This document shows positions 46,031-59,500 of a stretch of 64,000 nucleotides of DNA, in pieces. Within the stretch, counting starts at the first letter, position 1, and every line of letters starts with the position of its first letter. Source of the DNA: Motacilla alba alba (Eukaryota > Chordata > Aves > Passeriformes > Motacillidae); assembly GCF_015832195.1 (NCBI RefSeq), contig NC_052018.1, positions 36,523,052 to 36,587,051 of the forward strand. The letters run 5' to 3'. The notes beneath the pieces were generated by a model. That model searched no databases. It saw nothing but the letters and a program-made list of their open reading frames with translations, and had not been told where the DNA came from. The translations under genes and the position numbers were made by a program.

Positions 46031-49000
46031 ATTTTTTATGTAGTGCTATATTAATATTCCTTATAGAGGAAGTATGGCAATTTTCTGTTCTGAAATAAGT
46101 ACTTTTCATTCAGTGATCATATGCTGAATCTGATCTGTGAAGCTTTTATAAAATTTCTGGTCAGTCACTTTTTTTGGGATAAGATGGAGACTTAAAAAAT
46201 GAGCTGGTTTCACTGGAGAAAAGGGGCTATGTTTGGAAATATACTTGGTTTTGATAAGAGTAGCTTCCAGCAATGGTACTGTTTGGATAGGAATGCAATC
46301 TGTTAAGCTTGATTGTCCTAAAACGCATTGATTTTCCTCCTATTAAATTTTGGAGGTGTTGTGGAGAAGTCACGGATCACAAAATTGGAAAGCAGCTAAA
46401 TGTTTATTTGATTAAATCAACACATTTAAACTCCTGCAAGAAGAATTCTGCTCTGAGGCAGTACAGGTGTCCACACAAGGTATTGCATTAGCTTAACTGA
46501 TCTGAAGGAAGTGTATAAATTTAGCTAAACCAGTGGAAATCTTTGTCACAAAGCTACAAGTATGGTGCCATGAAGCAATAAATGGTTGTGTGCAAGTCCC
46601 TCTAGTAAGCTCAGAGGAGCTTGCAGTGAGGACTGCTGGCTTTTTTAACCTGTTTGTTCCCGTGTCCTAAGCAGCACATCTGTTAAGTCTTGCCAGTTGT
46701 CCTTTCTGTGTGTTGTGTGGTTAGTCCATTTAATCTTTGTTATTTTGCTTCCCAGGGACATTGATACTGCAGTTTTATCAAGGTGGTGTTTTGTGTGCCC
46801 AAACACGTTAGGATGTCTTTTAATTCACTGGTTAAAGATCTCGTGAGTACACAGAAAATAAGTCAGTGGACAGATAGAGTGAGAAAGCAACTTACTGATT
46901 AATGTTTTCCTAAGCACAGGTATTACTGTGTAAGCTTCAGAAAGGAAGGCAGGCAAGCTGTATTCCTCAGAAGTCAGAGTAACTGTCTTTCAGTAAACTT
47001 TTTCTTTTTTCAACAGTCTCTAAATGGTAAACTCTAAAATTCTGTTCAGCATTTACAGTTTATTGATCTCTGTATTCACTTTAACATTATGCCAGTATCC
47101 TTGTTTGCATTAGCAAACAGTTTTCACAGCTGGATGGAAGAAACAGATGAAGGTGGGACTCTGAGCCATAGATGTGTCCAGGATAGTAAGTTGAATACTA
47201 AATCCAACTGAAATTTGTTCTAAGGTTTGTCAGAGGAACTTTGTCCTTAACTTTTAATTTACAGTCTGCCTTGCCAGTTCTGGGACACAATTGCAATTCA
47301 TTAAGATCTGCTGGGTTATCAGGCTAGTGCATTAATTTCCTTAGCACATGTGGCTTTTTATTTCCTCCTGCAAGACCTGCTTAACTCATCGCTTTGCTGT
47401 TTTTAAGATGGAGTGTTAGGATCCCACGTAGATAGCACATGCTGTGTTGTTGTGTTTCCTACAAGCTGATATGCATTAAAGCCTTCTCAGTTCTCTTTGT
47501 TCAGACCTCTTAGCTGCATCATATCCAAGATCAGTTAATTAAACTTCTCTGAACTAAAAGTGTGTCTTCATTTTATTGTAATTGTTGCTGGAATTAAAAT
47601 GGAATTAAAAGTACTGATTAAAGATGAGTTGATAGTAATAAAGGAGTTTAATTGTGATTGAATTTTCTTGTCTTTTGCTTAATATTGGGATGCTGCGTGA
47701 TACTGAGTAGCATGTTTGATTTTTTTTTCCCCTAGTTTGTTATGATTATGTAAGATTGAGGGTGGTTTAAGCTTTCCATTTTGGTCTGCAGTTGAGAGGG
47801 TTAATGCTTTTCAAATACAGTACTTAATGTCAGTCTTTATAATCTTATGGCTGTTTTAACTGTTAAAACATGCTGGAATTGATAGAATAAGTCAGAATGT
47901 GAGCTTGTGAGTGATCACTGAAGGATCTCTGTTAGGCTAAAGCTGGTCTAGCCTCCAGTTTGAAGTGAGATTATCACCAACACTAGATCAGGTGATCTTG
48001 GCTTCATTTGCCAAATCCTTGTGACTTGTTCAGCCTCCTTTCTCAACTCCCCATGTGAGGTAATTCCAGTTTGTCTCAGAATGTTCATTCTTGAGGTCCA
48101 GAACTAAAGCAGTCTGGGATTTAACCTTGCAATTTTACTATCACAGTGATACTATGTATGGGAAAATTTTAGTTCCTGTGGGAATAAAACTTTGACTTTC
48201 AGTCATTTATGCTCACAAATCGTGCATATATGAAAATATCCAACATGCTTAAGTTGCCCTAACTGCAGTCTTCCCCAAGCTGTTTGTAATTTAAGAGTAT
48301 TGGAGTATTTGTCAGGAATAGTATTCTCAGTAATGAATGTGTGGGTAATGGACTGTAATGCCTGAAATTATTCTGAACTGCTGATGGCAAATGACAGCTG
48401 TGAAAGGATGAGGTGATGAAGTCCAGATGTTGTGAAGAACTTCAAGCCTCTGCCAGCCTACCAAACTACTGTATTTCCTTATTTAGTATCTTGTCTTAGG
48501 ACCCGAGTAAAAGATACACCTGGTTTAAAGCAAAACAAAAAACATGAAATGTGATGGGTTTATTTTTATGAAAAGATTTGAAGGAGAGAACTTGCAACCT
48601 GCTGTGTTCCTGGTGCAGAAGAGCCCTGCAGTCTTTCTTCAAAACATAAATGGGATGCAGTTTTGTGTTCTTGTGAATCTTATTTCTGTAATTGCTTCCC
48701 CCTACTGTGAGTGCTCTGTACCTGCTCCCGTTGCAGTCACAAGGAGCAGGACTGTTCCTCTGAGGAAGAGTCACAACACATTAGCTGTTGAAGTCTCTCT
48801 AGTATTCATTGAGTGATCTCATAACTTGCTAACAGCACTCCTGAAAACAGACTTTTATTTAGAGCAAAATGTTTAGGAACAAATAATTTTGAAATAACAA
48901 AGAAAAAGTCAGTCTACATGATTTCCTTTATACCCCTGAGGTTTGCAATTTCCTTGTCCTGCAGGTAGCAGCCCTCCACAGAGCCTTTGTCCACCAGCCT

Positions 49001-52000
49001 GTTTCACTGACTGCTGCTGCCACCCACATTTTGTTATTACTGGGGAGCAAAAGTGCATCCCTGCATAAGTGCTCATACCCAAACTATACTAAGCCAAAGC
49101 TGGATAAGATTGCTACTCGTTTAGATTCCTCTAGGCACTAATGGAAGCCAGAAGTATCTGACAAACTCACTGAGAATTTTTCTCAAGGTACAGCTGCATC
49201 TAATGTCCTTATTTAAAAATGAAGCCCAATGCTTCAGTCCTAATGAAGTCCACATGGTTGAGGATAGTGTAAGAATATGGTGCTCTTGTTTATGTTGCAT
49301 ACAGGTAAAACCCCAACAAAGAAAGGCCTTGTAAAATCCGGCCTTCCTCAGCTGAACTAACAGCTAGCCTCTTAAGTTCCCATGAGAAAGAATTCTAGGA
49401 ATGAAAATCATTTTGCATAGCAATCTCCTCTTGTGAGAAGAACGGGTTGCACCTGTGAGAAACAAAGTCTATCCCATGAGAATCCGTGAAGAAAATATGT
49501 AAACACATGTGTAAAAAGAGACTCTTTGCACACACACTTTCTAACCAATGAATTGAGTGGCAAGAACATTACTAACCAAATAGAATTAAACAGAATGACT
49601 TTGAAAACTATACAAAAATAGGCTGTAACATTCAAGTGGGGCTTTTTGCTGCTGAAACTTTGAAGTGCTGTGTCCGTCGTTATTCGCTGGCTATTGTTAT
49701 AATAGCTCTAGAGTTTTAGAGAATCACAGAATGGTTTGGGTTGGAAGGGAGATGGAAAGACCATCTAGTTCTTCATACCTTCTCACTACTCCTAGCAAGC
49801 ATCATACCATTTCTTTTCCTACTCCAGCCTGGCCTTGAACGCTCCCAGGGATGGGGTATCTGCAGCTTCTCAGTTGCAGACTGAAGTTTGCCTCCTTGCT
49901 GCTTCACCCTATCAGTAATTATCATCATCCTTAAAGACTACCAAAGGTTTCCACCTCCAAAGCTAGAAGTGCTCAGAGGCAGAACCTGTGTCTATCCACA
50001 ATACATACAGACCTGCCTTCTGTGCACAGCTTCATTCCTGGCTGGGCTTTGGGTTAATCTCAAAGACATTGCAGAGTATCACCCAAAGCAAGAAGAGCGA
50101 GGATGGTAACGCACACAGTTACTGTGTGAGATGGAAAGCTGAGCGTCATCATCATGGTGATCTGGAGCTTGCATGCAGGCTTCTTATCTGAGCCCTGCTT
50201 GTGAAACTCTGTGACTCTCCAGCCCTACCAGCATAACCAGATTTAAGGATGCATTTGGTATTCATCTGGATCAGGTCCTGAGTTCTCCATGTAGAAACTC
50301 ATGTAGATCATGCTTTTGAAGGTAGAAAACACAAGATGCTGTACAAATGTGAAGTTTTATTGTGATTTTCAGTGTTTCTAGAAACAAAAGCAAGCAAACC
50401 TCTTTGATTTGTTGTAGAAGTGGAAAGGAGCAGAGTGTTAATGATTGGATACAAAACCTATACGGTGAAAGGTTAAAAGCCAAAAAAGTGCATATGTAAA
50501 TATGTTTAATGAGTACTGTTGCTGATAGCAAACACTGACTGTATATGACATATCCTGTAGTTATAGAATACATGTATATACACATTTATATAAGACTGAA
50601 AAGGCACTAGAGTTTCCCAAATAAAACACAAGTAAATTAATAGTGTAAATCAAAACACTGAGGTTGGGGAATCAGTTTAGGGGGTTGTGCTGGAAGGGAA
50701 ATTTTGAAAAATCGCATGGGAAGTTGGAAACTAGGTTCCCACTGAAAGCCAGGGAATTCAAAAATCCAGCTCCCATTTGTATCTTCAAAATCTCCTTTAA
50801 TATACTGATCAGATGCCAAATAATGTATGTAGTATGAGATTAATGAGTCTATAAAGGAATGTACCATACTGCAGAAAACTACAGAACATTAAGCTTCTTA
50901 TGGAGCTGAAGAGCTTACTATAAAATCTGGCACTCTTGTTCATGCTATTCTTAAATTGTAGAAATAAATGGGTTCTTGCAATACTGAGAATCTAAATACA
51001 TTCCTGTGCAAGTTTGCCCAAGAAACCTATTTGCGGGGAAAGTTGTCATCAGAATAAGGAATAAAGAATAATGTAGGGTGGGCAAACCTGGTGGTCAACC
51101 TTTTGTCTGCTTTTGCCAGAGTGATCTTTCTACTTTCATATGACTGAAATGTTTACAGGTTAAAAAAAAAAAGGCATTTTTTTAATCTCTTGTAAAAACT
51201 TACAGGAGACTAATATTCTATGGAGGGGACTTGATAAAACAAGGTGTAATAGTACATGTGCATGTAAAAATAATCTCCATAGAAATTAGTAGTAGAACTA
51301 TCTCATGGGTGGGTGTGTTTTTCAGTGATTTTTAGCTTTTGTGATTTTACTGCCTTACCTATGGAGTGTAGGCTGTGTGAGATAAGTATAGGGAGTTTTT
51401 CAGGTCACAATTTTAGCAGTTGTAAGAACTGCTTAGTATGTTTATGTAACATTTATTTACATAGGAAATAAAAACAACAACCAGCAGTGTTCAAACAACT
51501 GCAATGACTGTGTCACACGCCTGATGGTAGAGTGACAGAACAGGCAGGCCAGGGCAGATGTCATGTAAGAAGATTCACTCTCCTTTTGGAGTCAAAACTG
51601 CTTTGGTCTGATGCTCAGAGCAGCTCCACCTGTAATACACAAGAGTATCTGCTGTGCAGGCAGTGATGAATTCTGCAATTGTGTGCAAAAGCATGTGGTG
51701 TTTGAAATCCTGTGAATGCAAACCCTCAGGTAGCTTTGTGAACACAGGTGTATATCGTGTAGCAGCAGAAAAACTGAATGATCACAATTCTGAGACACCT
51801 TTGGTGCTGCTGGTGTTGTAAAGGCCCCTGATTCCATTCCACTGATTCTTGCTTTTCTGAACTATTTTATCACTTCTGTATTACAGATTTTGCCTTTTCC
51901 TTATGGAGTGTATTCACACTGACTGGCTGCTCTGCAGACACTGTGTTGGAGAATTGGGACTTAAGTCGGTGCCAACTGCCCCCAGCTTCAGCTGTGTCCC

Positions 52001-53269
52001 CTTGCTCTGCCTTGGAAGGTGCAGAGCCTTCTCTGAGGGCATGGGCTGAGGGTGGGCTGCAGGATGCTGGGGGACCATGCAGCATGAAAGCAGATTCTGT
52101 CAGTTGTACCTGTGTCTGCAGTGGAGATGCTCTCTTATGGTAGAAGCTGTTTTCTTGCTTCGTTCCAAAGGTTTTGGCATGGTATCTCTTGCAAAGTCCT
52201 TATTACTGCTTTGTCAGCTGTTGAGCACCTTTCTGTTATGTTTTTATTACAAACAGATGAACGTGGTTTTCCTGAAAACGAGTTACAACTACTGCTGGCA
52301 TTGCAGACTGCAACAGGTTTTCAGGCTTTTCAGGCTGGCAATGCCCAGACTGTATCAGAGGAAAGAGGCTTCTCCTCAAGTAAAAAAACCTTGCGGTTTT
52401 TAAATTTTTGAAGACAACAGATTGTCTTCACTGGATCATTTTGTAGAGAAACCCATTCCCAGGAAACTCAAGAGCAAAACTACCAGACAAGCAGATCCAA
52501 GGAGAGCTCCTGTGTTTCCCAGAGGATTTGGTTAGCATTACAGGAAGTCTGGCTTTTGTTCATTCCTTGTTAAATGTAAATTGCAGCTCCTATTTTTAAA
52601 AACTTAGTCAAGACAGTTTGGAAATAGTTCCATGTTTTAAATACTATTAAGACAAAGCACAAGTCTGAAAGTATTGCTATGTGGACCTGTCAGTGCAGTA
52701 CTGCTCATGAGTCATGTATTAAGCTGTGAAAGTTGTAGCCATCAATTAACTTGCCAAAGTGTTTCCAAGTACTGGATATTTTGTGTTTGTAATTACCATT
52801 TCTGACCTCATCCTACAAACATGCAAGTATTTGCATATTCTTGTATTTATTGGTATTGAATGTGGTCAGTCTGCTGAGCTGAGATGCATGCACTCAGGTA
52901 CTCAGAGAATTAGGATTTCAGGGGCACAAAATGGAGGATGCACCATATATAAGCAACTGGCAATTATAGTCACTTGTTAAAATAGTTTACAGTGGCCTGT
53001 GAGGCACAAGAAGGAACATAGCACATCTTTAAATAAGTATAAAATTTTAGATCATGTATCCTATATTTTGCTGACATGTGAAACTTCCACAATTATTTAT
53101 GCCACACATGTTTATGTATTAGAGTTGCCTCTAATAAAAAAAAAAAATCCTGGAAAAAAATCAATCTTCCTTCCAAATAAAACAATTCTCCAATTTCTTT
53201 CTCTTAGCCTACGAGACTGTAGTTTCATTTCAAGTCACAATGCTCTGTGACTACAGAAGTTACGAATCT
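46031..53269. other. Intergenic sequence between convergent PM20D2 and GABRR1
   Basis: 7.2 kb, AT-rich. It contains a CR1 fragment (49716-49875) and probably the GABRR1 3' untranslated region at its right side. A minus-strand AATAAA copy lies at 52846-52851 and is a candidate end. Overlapping open frames at 52077-52411 have no recognised homology. Confidence 0.5.
49716..49875 (-). mobile_element. CR1 LINE 3' fragment
   Basis: AGAATCACAGAATGGTTTGG, GTTGGAAGGGAGATGG, then an AAGACCATCTAGTTC block and CCAGGGATGGGGTATCTGCA form the reverse complement of a CR1 3' end. The element decays after about 49875. Confidence 0.88.
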
Positions 53270-53557
53270 TTATGAAAAAATGGACCAGTATATCAAATTA
53301 AATAGAATGTATGCCCCAGGGAATATTATCCTGGAGTACTTGTCGATGGCATGGGTGTCGATGCGCATGCTGACGTATCTCTGGTTTTTCCTCCTGGCAG
53401 AGCCCCTCTCCGAGCCCAGTGCCAGCTGCACCATCATCCGGTCTTGTTTGTCCCCATCCTCAGACATGAAGTGCCCCAGCTCGTTCACGTCCCCGTCGTT
53501 GTAGCTGCCGTCCACCATCATGGGCCGGGGCTGAGGTAGGCTGCATGCACAGGCAGG
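53270..53557 (-). CDS. GABRR1: GABRR1 terminal coding exon
   Basis: 288 bases including TAA at 53270-53272. Encodes the main intracellular loop and M4. I place the start after GTGCCCGCAG ([17 protein letters not shown]), because this restores the length of the human loop. A second acceptor, CTACCTCAG, 27 bases downstream would give PRPMMVDG in the same frame and might be used alternatively. Confidence 0.92.
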   Translation of the reverse strand, partial: PACACSLPQPRPMMVDGSYNDGDVNELGHFMSEDGDKQDRMMVQLALGSERGSARRKNQRYVSMRIDTHAIDKYSRIIFPGAYILFNLIYWSIFS

Positions 53558-56500
53558 CTGCGGGCACAGACAAGGGCAGCAAGGGTTTGAGCTTTGTCCA
53601 CGCACTCATAGACACCCCTGCCCTCCTTCCATCCCATAGAGGTGGGGAAAGGCCTGGGGGATTCAGACTACTGGGATGCAAAAGGAAGAACAAAATGGTG
53701 GAACTGGGCAGGAGCTTTTTCCATCGCCACTTCCACGTCTGTGAGGCACAGATATGGTCAGGGAGAGAGCAGACCTGTCTGTGGAAAAGCTCCTTCGGTT
53801 TAGGCACACGTACCAGGGTGCAAATAAAGGTTGGAACTGCACCTTGTAGCTGAGAAAATCAGAGGAAGACAGAGGGAAACCACAAGAAAGAATGAAGCCT
53901 GATCCATTTGGAGCGAAACCCCCTTAGGCTGAAATTTTAGTTTAAATTTAATGTAACAAGGGCAGAGTGGGAAAATTGGGACCACTGTGTATATGTTTAG
54001 ACTGTGCACAGACAAAAGAGGAGGATATCTGTCATGTCATCTGAAACCCAAACCACAGAATCCAACTCATTCTATCCACAGGTTTTAATCTACAGTATTA
54101 AAAAAATATTTAAAGGTAAAATCCTAAGACCCATGTCATCTATACAGGCAGCGGAGGACTATACCTAAGTTAGCTTTCCCAGACTCCAAAGGAAGAGCAG
54201 TGAGCTTGGGCGTGGGTTGTCTGTGGCAAATCTTTATAACTCGCAATGCCTCACTGCTGGTGTCTTTTTGCACGCACTGCGTTTTCCCCAGGCAGCTGAG
54301 AGCTGCAGTTGCAAAGCTTTGAACACTTCCAGACTTTTGCCACACCTTTTCCCAGGGGCAATAAAATGACATTGGAGACAGAAAACTTCACCTTGTCTCG
54401 CAGTTTCCTCTCTTTCCGCTCTTGCACCGTTGTCAGGTAATTCACAGCCGCGTATTCCAGCACCGAGAGGAAGACAAACACAAAACTGACCCACAGGTAA
54501 ATGTCCACTGCTTTGATATAGGAAACACGAGGCATGGAGGCATTCACCCCAGTGATGATCGTGGACATGGTCAGCACGGTGGTTATCCCTGGGAATACAC
54601 CAGCAGAAGAGACCATAAGGTGCTTTCAAGCGAGACTCTTCATCACAAATACAGCAGTTGTTACAACTTCCTTACACCTGAATTTACCTTGCAATTTTTT
54701 TTTTCACTTTTGGGTAATGAATTTCACTGCCTGAGGAGGGTCCAGGCAGCCCTGATTTGTAACTGGGGTTTTCTTGTCTATTTGGTGAGCACAGCTCTAA
54801 TTCTGGTCTCAGGGTGTTGCTAGTCTGGCTCTTCACCACACCACCAGCCTCCCATCCCATGGCCAGGCAGCAGCACTTTGACCCTGTGCGGGCTGCACCC
54901 CATCCTAGGCTCAGGACAGTCCCTGGAGGGGTACAAGTACATGGATTTTAACTCAATGATCCTTATGGGTCCCTCCCAACCCAGGATATTCTATGATTCT
55001 ACAATTCTGAGTATCTCAGCTTCTAGTTCAACCCCTCCACAGCATGGACACAAGTGAAGCTGCTGCTTTTACCTGTTTTCCCTGTATTTTCTGTATGCTG
55101 GACTTCTCCTGGGAAGTCCTGCTTCATAGGAAGTCACAGAAGTCCCTAGCTGACTCTCACACTTGGTCTGCGCCTTCACTGGAGCAAAATCAGGGAATAA
55201 TGGTGCCCCACAAGGCAGTGCTGTCCCACATTACACCCTGGGCAAGCACAATGAGCACAAGAGCAAGGGCAAGAGCCCCTATAGTTCAGCATTACCCTGG
55301 CTCTGGGAGTGCCTCTCCATGGCCCTCTCATTTCAGGGGCTAATTACGTCACATTAGTGATTACTTTGGAAGTTGAAATTCTGTGTATAAGCACAAAGAA
55401 CTGAATTCACAGGAGTATCTAGGTGCCAAAAATACTGCTAAGGCAGCGCCTGCATCTTCTGAAAAGCCATGGCCCATGCCCTTATGCTTCTTTTAATGAT
55501 GTCTTGAGGCAATGAATGCTGTTTCTAAATTCAGACTTGAAAAACTGCTCTATTGGCATCTCAGTTTTGTCTCTCTGTATTCTCTCCACTAAGGAACATG
55601 ATTTTAAGAATAAATAAAATCCTGAGGCGTGTTGCCTGGAATAAGAGGAAGAAAGCCTGAGCTCAGAATCTGAAAAAAAAAAAACAAAAAAACAAAAAAC
55701 AAAACAAACAGCACTTTGCTGAGGGCAAAGCATCCACTTTAGAAGAAGATTTATGTCCATATCACAGTTCTGCTCCTATGGTGACTCCTGTGACATATGG
55801 CTTCATCCCTCAAAAAGTTGCTGCAAAAGGGGAAGCTGAATCCCTCACACTGCAGTGCAAACTCCTTAAAAAAATTAAACTGCCCAGCACAGTTCAGCTG
55901 TGTTACCTCCACCCTCCCTCTTCCTGTAAAACTCATTAAACTGAAATTTTGTCAGGGCTGCTGATACTGATTTTCATCTTCTCACTCACTGAAGTCTCTG
56001 TGGAATACTGACACCTTGGCTGTACCTGTGCCCTGTCTCTGTTCAGAGCAATAAAAGCAGAGTGGGATGTTTGCTCTCTGATTCATTCCAGGGGCATTTT
56101 GTGCAAACAGGAAAAGCAATTCTCTTGGCACAAGGAGAGTTTGCGCCATGAGGGGACACATGCCCTGACCCTGGGGCATGCATGTGTGACACAGCTGATT
56201 CCTGTGCCTCGAGGCAACACGAGGGCGGTGCATGGCACCAGGGATCACACCTTGATGGTCAAGGCTGTGGTTGCAGCCTTTGTCTCTTAGGTTTGCTGAC
56301 GACAAGATTGTTTTTACCTAACGGGACTCTGGCAGGAACTGCTCGTCGGTCGATCCAGAAGGACACCCAGGACAGCATGACCATGAGAGTGGCAGGGAAG
56401 TAGGTTTGGAGCAGGAAGAAGAAGATGTGTCGGCGTAATGTGAAGTTTATATAGAGGCGATTGTACCACCCTGTGAAACAGAGAGTGAAAAAGAGGAGTT

Positions 56501-59500
56501 ACACAAACACCAGACTACTTTCAGATAGGGTGATGCTGCACCAGGGGAAAAGTGACTACTTTTCTTTTCTGAAAACACAGTTAATGCCAGCAGATCATTG
56601 CAATTTACAGAAAAAACTCCTTACTGAACCAACTATCAAAGTCAAACCATCTCTCGGGCTGATAAATTCCAGAAAATGTAACCTATCAATCAGAGAGTTT
56701 AATTCAAGTGAAGACTTGGTGTGACCTTGAAGAGGGATTATCATTCCAGACTACATGACCATTAAGATGGAAGTGTGTGGCAGGGACAGCCAACTTGGTA
56801 TAGAAGAGTGGCAGCTCTGATGGGATACAGAGAAAACCTCCAGTGGACAATTCTCCATGGCCAAGCTCAAGAGAGACAGTTTTCACCCCTTCTTCCCCCA
56901 GCTCTGGCAGGTGCTCTGGTTGCCCACCTGTGCTGCTGTAAAAGGCAAGCTTTGTGGTGGTGTGAAACTCCTGAATCAGGAACTGGGACAGTGATATCCT
57001 CTCATCTGTTTTTAGGGAATCGTTCCCATTCTTCCAGTAGAGCATGAGGTCATCTTCTGTGTAGGCATCTAGGGAAGCAGAGCAAATTCAGGATAGGGCA
57101 CTAAGACAGTTGCTGCCACCCCCACGGTCCAGAGCTTACCCACAGAGCTTCCAGCTGAAAAAGTCAAATTCCCAAATGCCACAAAGTGGTGGGTATGGCT
57201 GTGGCAAGGAGGGGACTACCTTATGGTCACAACCCTTAGGCTTGATGCCTGGTACATTTTGTTAACCCTCCTGTTTCTCTAACCATAGTTTCACACACAT
57301 AATACGTGTGTCAAGTAACCTACTGCATCAGAACCTGCAGAATTCTTTCCTGTAGACCTCCTAAAATCAGAAGCAAAGAAAGGGAGCCTTAGCAGAAAGA
57401 ACCTGCTTGGGGTGATGAGAGGAACAATCTGAACAAACAGTGGTCTGAGGCATGCAGGAGAAAAAACTCTTGGAGAAAAAGATTTCTGCCTATGATATAC
57501 ACAGGAACATTACTTCATTTTTTAATACATGTGAAAGTAACAGTAATGTTAATCCTTTCAGATGGGTTTAGTAGCAGCTCTTTTCACATAGGGAGAAAAA
57601 AAATTGCATATAAATGTATTAAAGCAGAATTAAGATTGTAATTTCTTACTGCAAGCTTATGAAGGAGAAGAAAAAAACTCAAAAAAGCCAAAAGTTTAAA
57701 ATGATGCTATGTGAAGCCTGGGAAATTCGTATGTGCATCATACTTGGGACAAAAGGCATAAGCTAGCTTTATCTCAAACAGACAATTAATGTCACTACCC
57801 CATCATGGTTTCTACACCATGGATGAGCAGATGGTGCCCGTGAAGGGCGTACAGCCATTTATCCATGTGTTTGAGGGCACCTGGGCAAACAGGTGCTGTT
57901 GGACACTGCTGACCTGCAGGCAAGTGGCCCAGGGGCTTTGGGGGTGGGGTGGCAGTGGGGCAGCCTGGGTCCCACTGGGCATTCAGGGCCACTGGCAAGA
58001 CAGTGCTCATAGCTGGTTTTTAAAAACACTTGTTGCAAACAGCATCAAATTCTAGTGAAAAAATACAGACAGGGAGCTTTTCTTAGCGTTGAAGTCTGAT
58101 GACTTTGGTTAGAGCTCCCATGAATGTAGCAGCAGTTTAATTATTGGTATAATTAATCATTGATATAATAATTATTAGTATAACACAGTTTGGGTGCCCA
58201 TAGGGTGCCCTTGGCTCCCCTACACCTCCACTTTACTTACAGCTTTCAATCTCCAGGGAACAGGTCTGCGTGTCCAGTGGAAAGCGACTAAAATCCATGT
58301 TGCACATTGCTGTTACTGTAACTCTAGGAATAATAAAAATCACTCCATTAAAAACTTGTCTCCTTATGGGACTGTAAAATAGTAAAGCCGTGAGTTTGGT
58401 CTTTTATTAAACACCTACAGCCAGTACCACTCAACTGAAAATAAATTCTTTCCATTCAGCTAAAGCCATTCCACTTTAGTTAAAGCCATTTCTTCCTCTC
58501 AGCAAGGTGACTAGAAAGTTAGGCCATTACAAATTGCAACTAGACAGAAGTATTGGAGAAGAAAATGAGAAAGGGCAAAAAGGACACTTCCCCCTGACAA
58601 TCAGCAAACATATCTCTGCAGACATCTGTCCTTTAAACAGATGCTTTGTACGATAAAATAATTTGCATTTATCAAAGCCATCGTAGTTGCAACCCATGAG
58701 GGATGCAGGCAATTTCCTTGCACACCGTGAATTTCCAGCTGCTCAGTGGAAACTCGGTGATCACACATGAGAATCAGCCACCAGAGGGCACAGGGCTGGA
58801 GCTGGAATGCAAGTGACCACCAAAATGCTCTGGTCCATCCGTCAAAATCTCTGGCTTTGCTATGGTCTGATTATCACATTTTTAATAGCATAATTTGGTG
58901 TTTGAATCAGAAGCAACCATAAATCTCAACTCGACTGATTTGGACGCCAGAGAAGTAAATGAAAATAAAAGTATAAATTATATTGGGGAAAGAATTAATA
59001 AGTAATGGAAGGGTTAGTGGTAGAGAGACATCATACAGTGATAAAAACACAAGGCAATCCCTTAGATTAGTAGTCCTTCTACACGAGTGGGTTCTGTCTG
59101 ATGTTGCTTTCCTGTCTGGATTTAGCCTTTGAGTGAAAGTGGTTGGCTCAGCTGGAAGTTTAGGTGCCAGTGAGGTCTATGGTGGCTTGCAAGACAGGAA
59201 AACAATGTCTGGCAAAGAACCCTAAAAGGGCAGACACCAAGGGAAAAATACAAGCTGCAGGCAAAGGCATTCAGCAAGGCAGACAGGCAGTAACAACCTG
59301 TCAGGGAGCCTTTGTCCTTCCCCAGCATTCAGGAAGCATTGCAACCTGCACTGGCTGCTGAATAAACACTGAAACTTTGCTGTTGAAGTCTTTCACCACT
59401 TTGTACTGGGCAATTGTTTAAGCACAAGGCTGTGCAGGATCTGAGTTTGATGTCCTCCTGTTCTCATGTTCTTTAGATAACCATAAATGCTTGCATTGCA

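Noticed and set aside
52077..52411. Two overlapping ~100-codon frames near the GABRR1 3' side
   Set aside because: No recognised homology. They overlap each other in different frames, which argues against both.
55671..55712. A-rich tract as a processed-pseudogene tail
   Set aside because: No retroposed coding sequence precedes it. Best read as a simple repeat.
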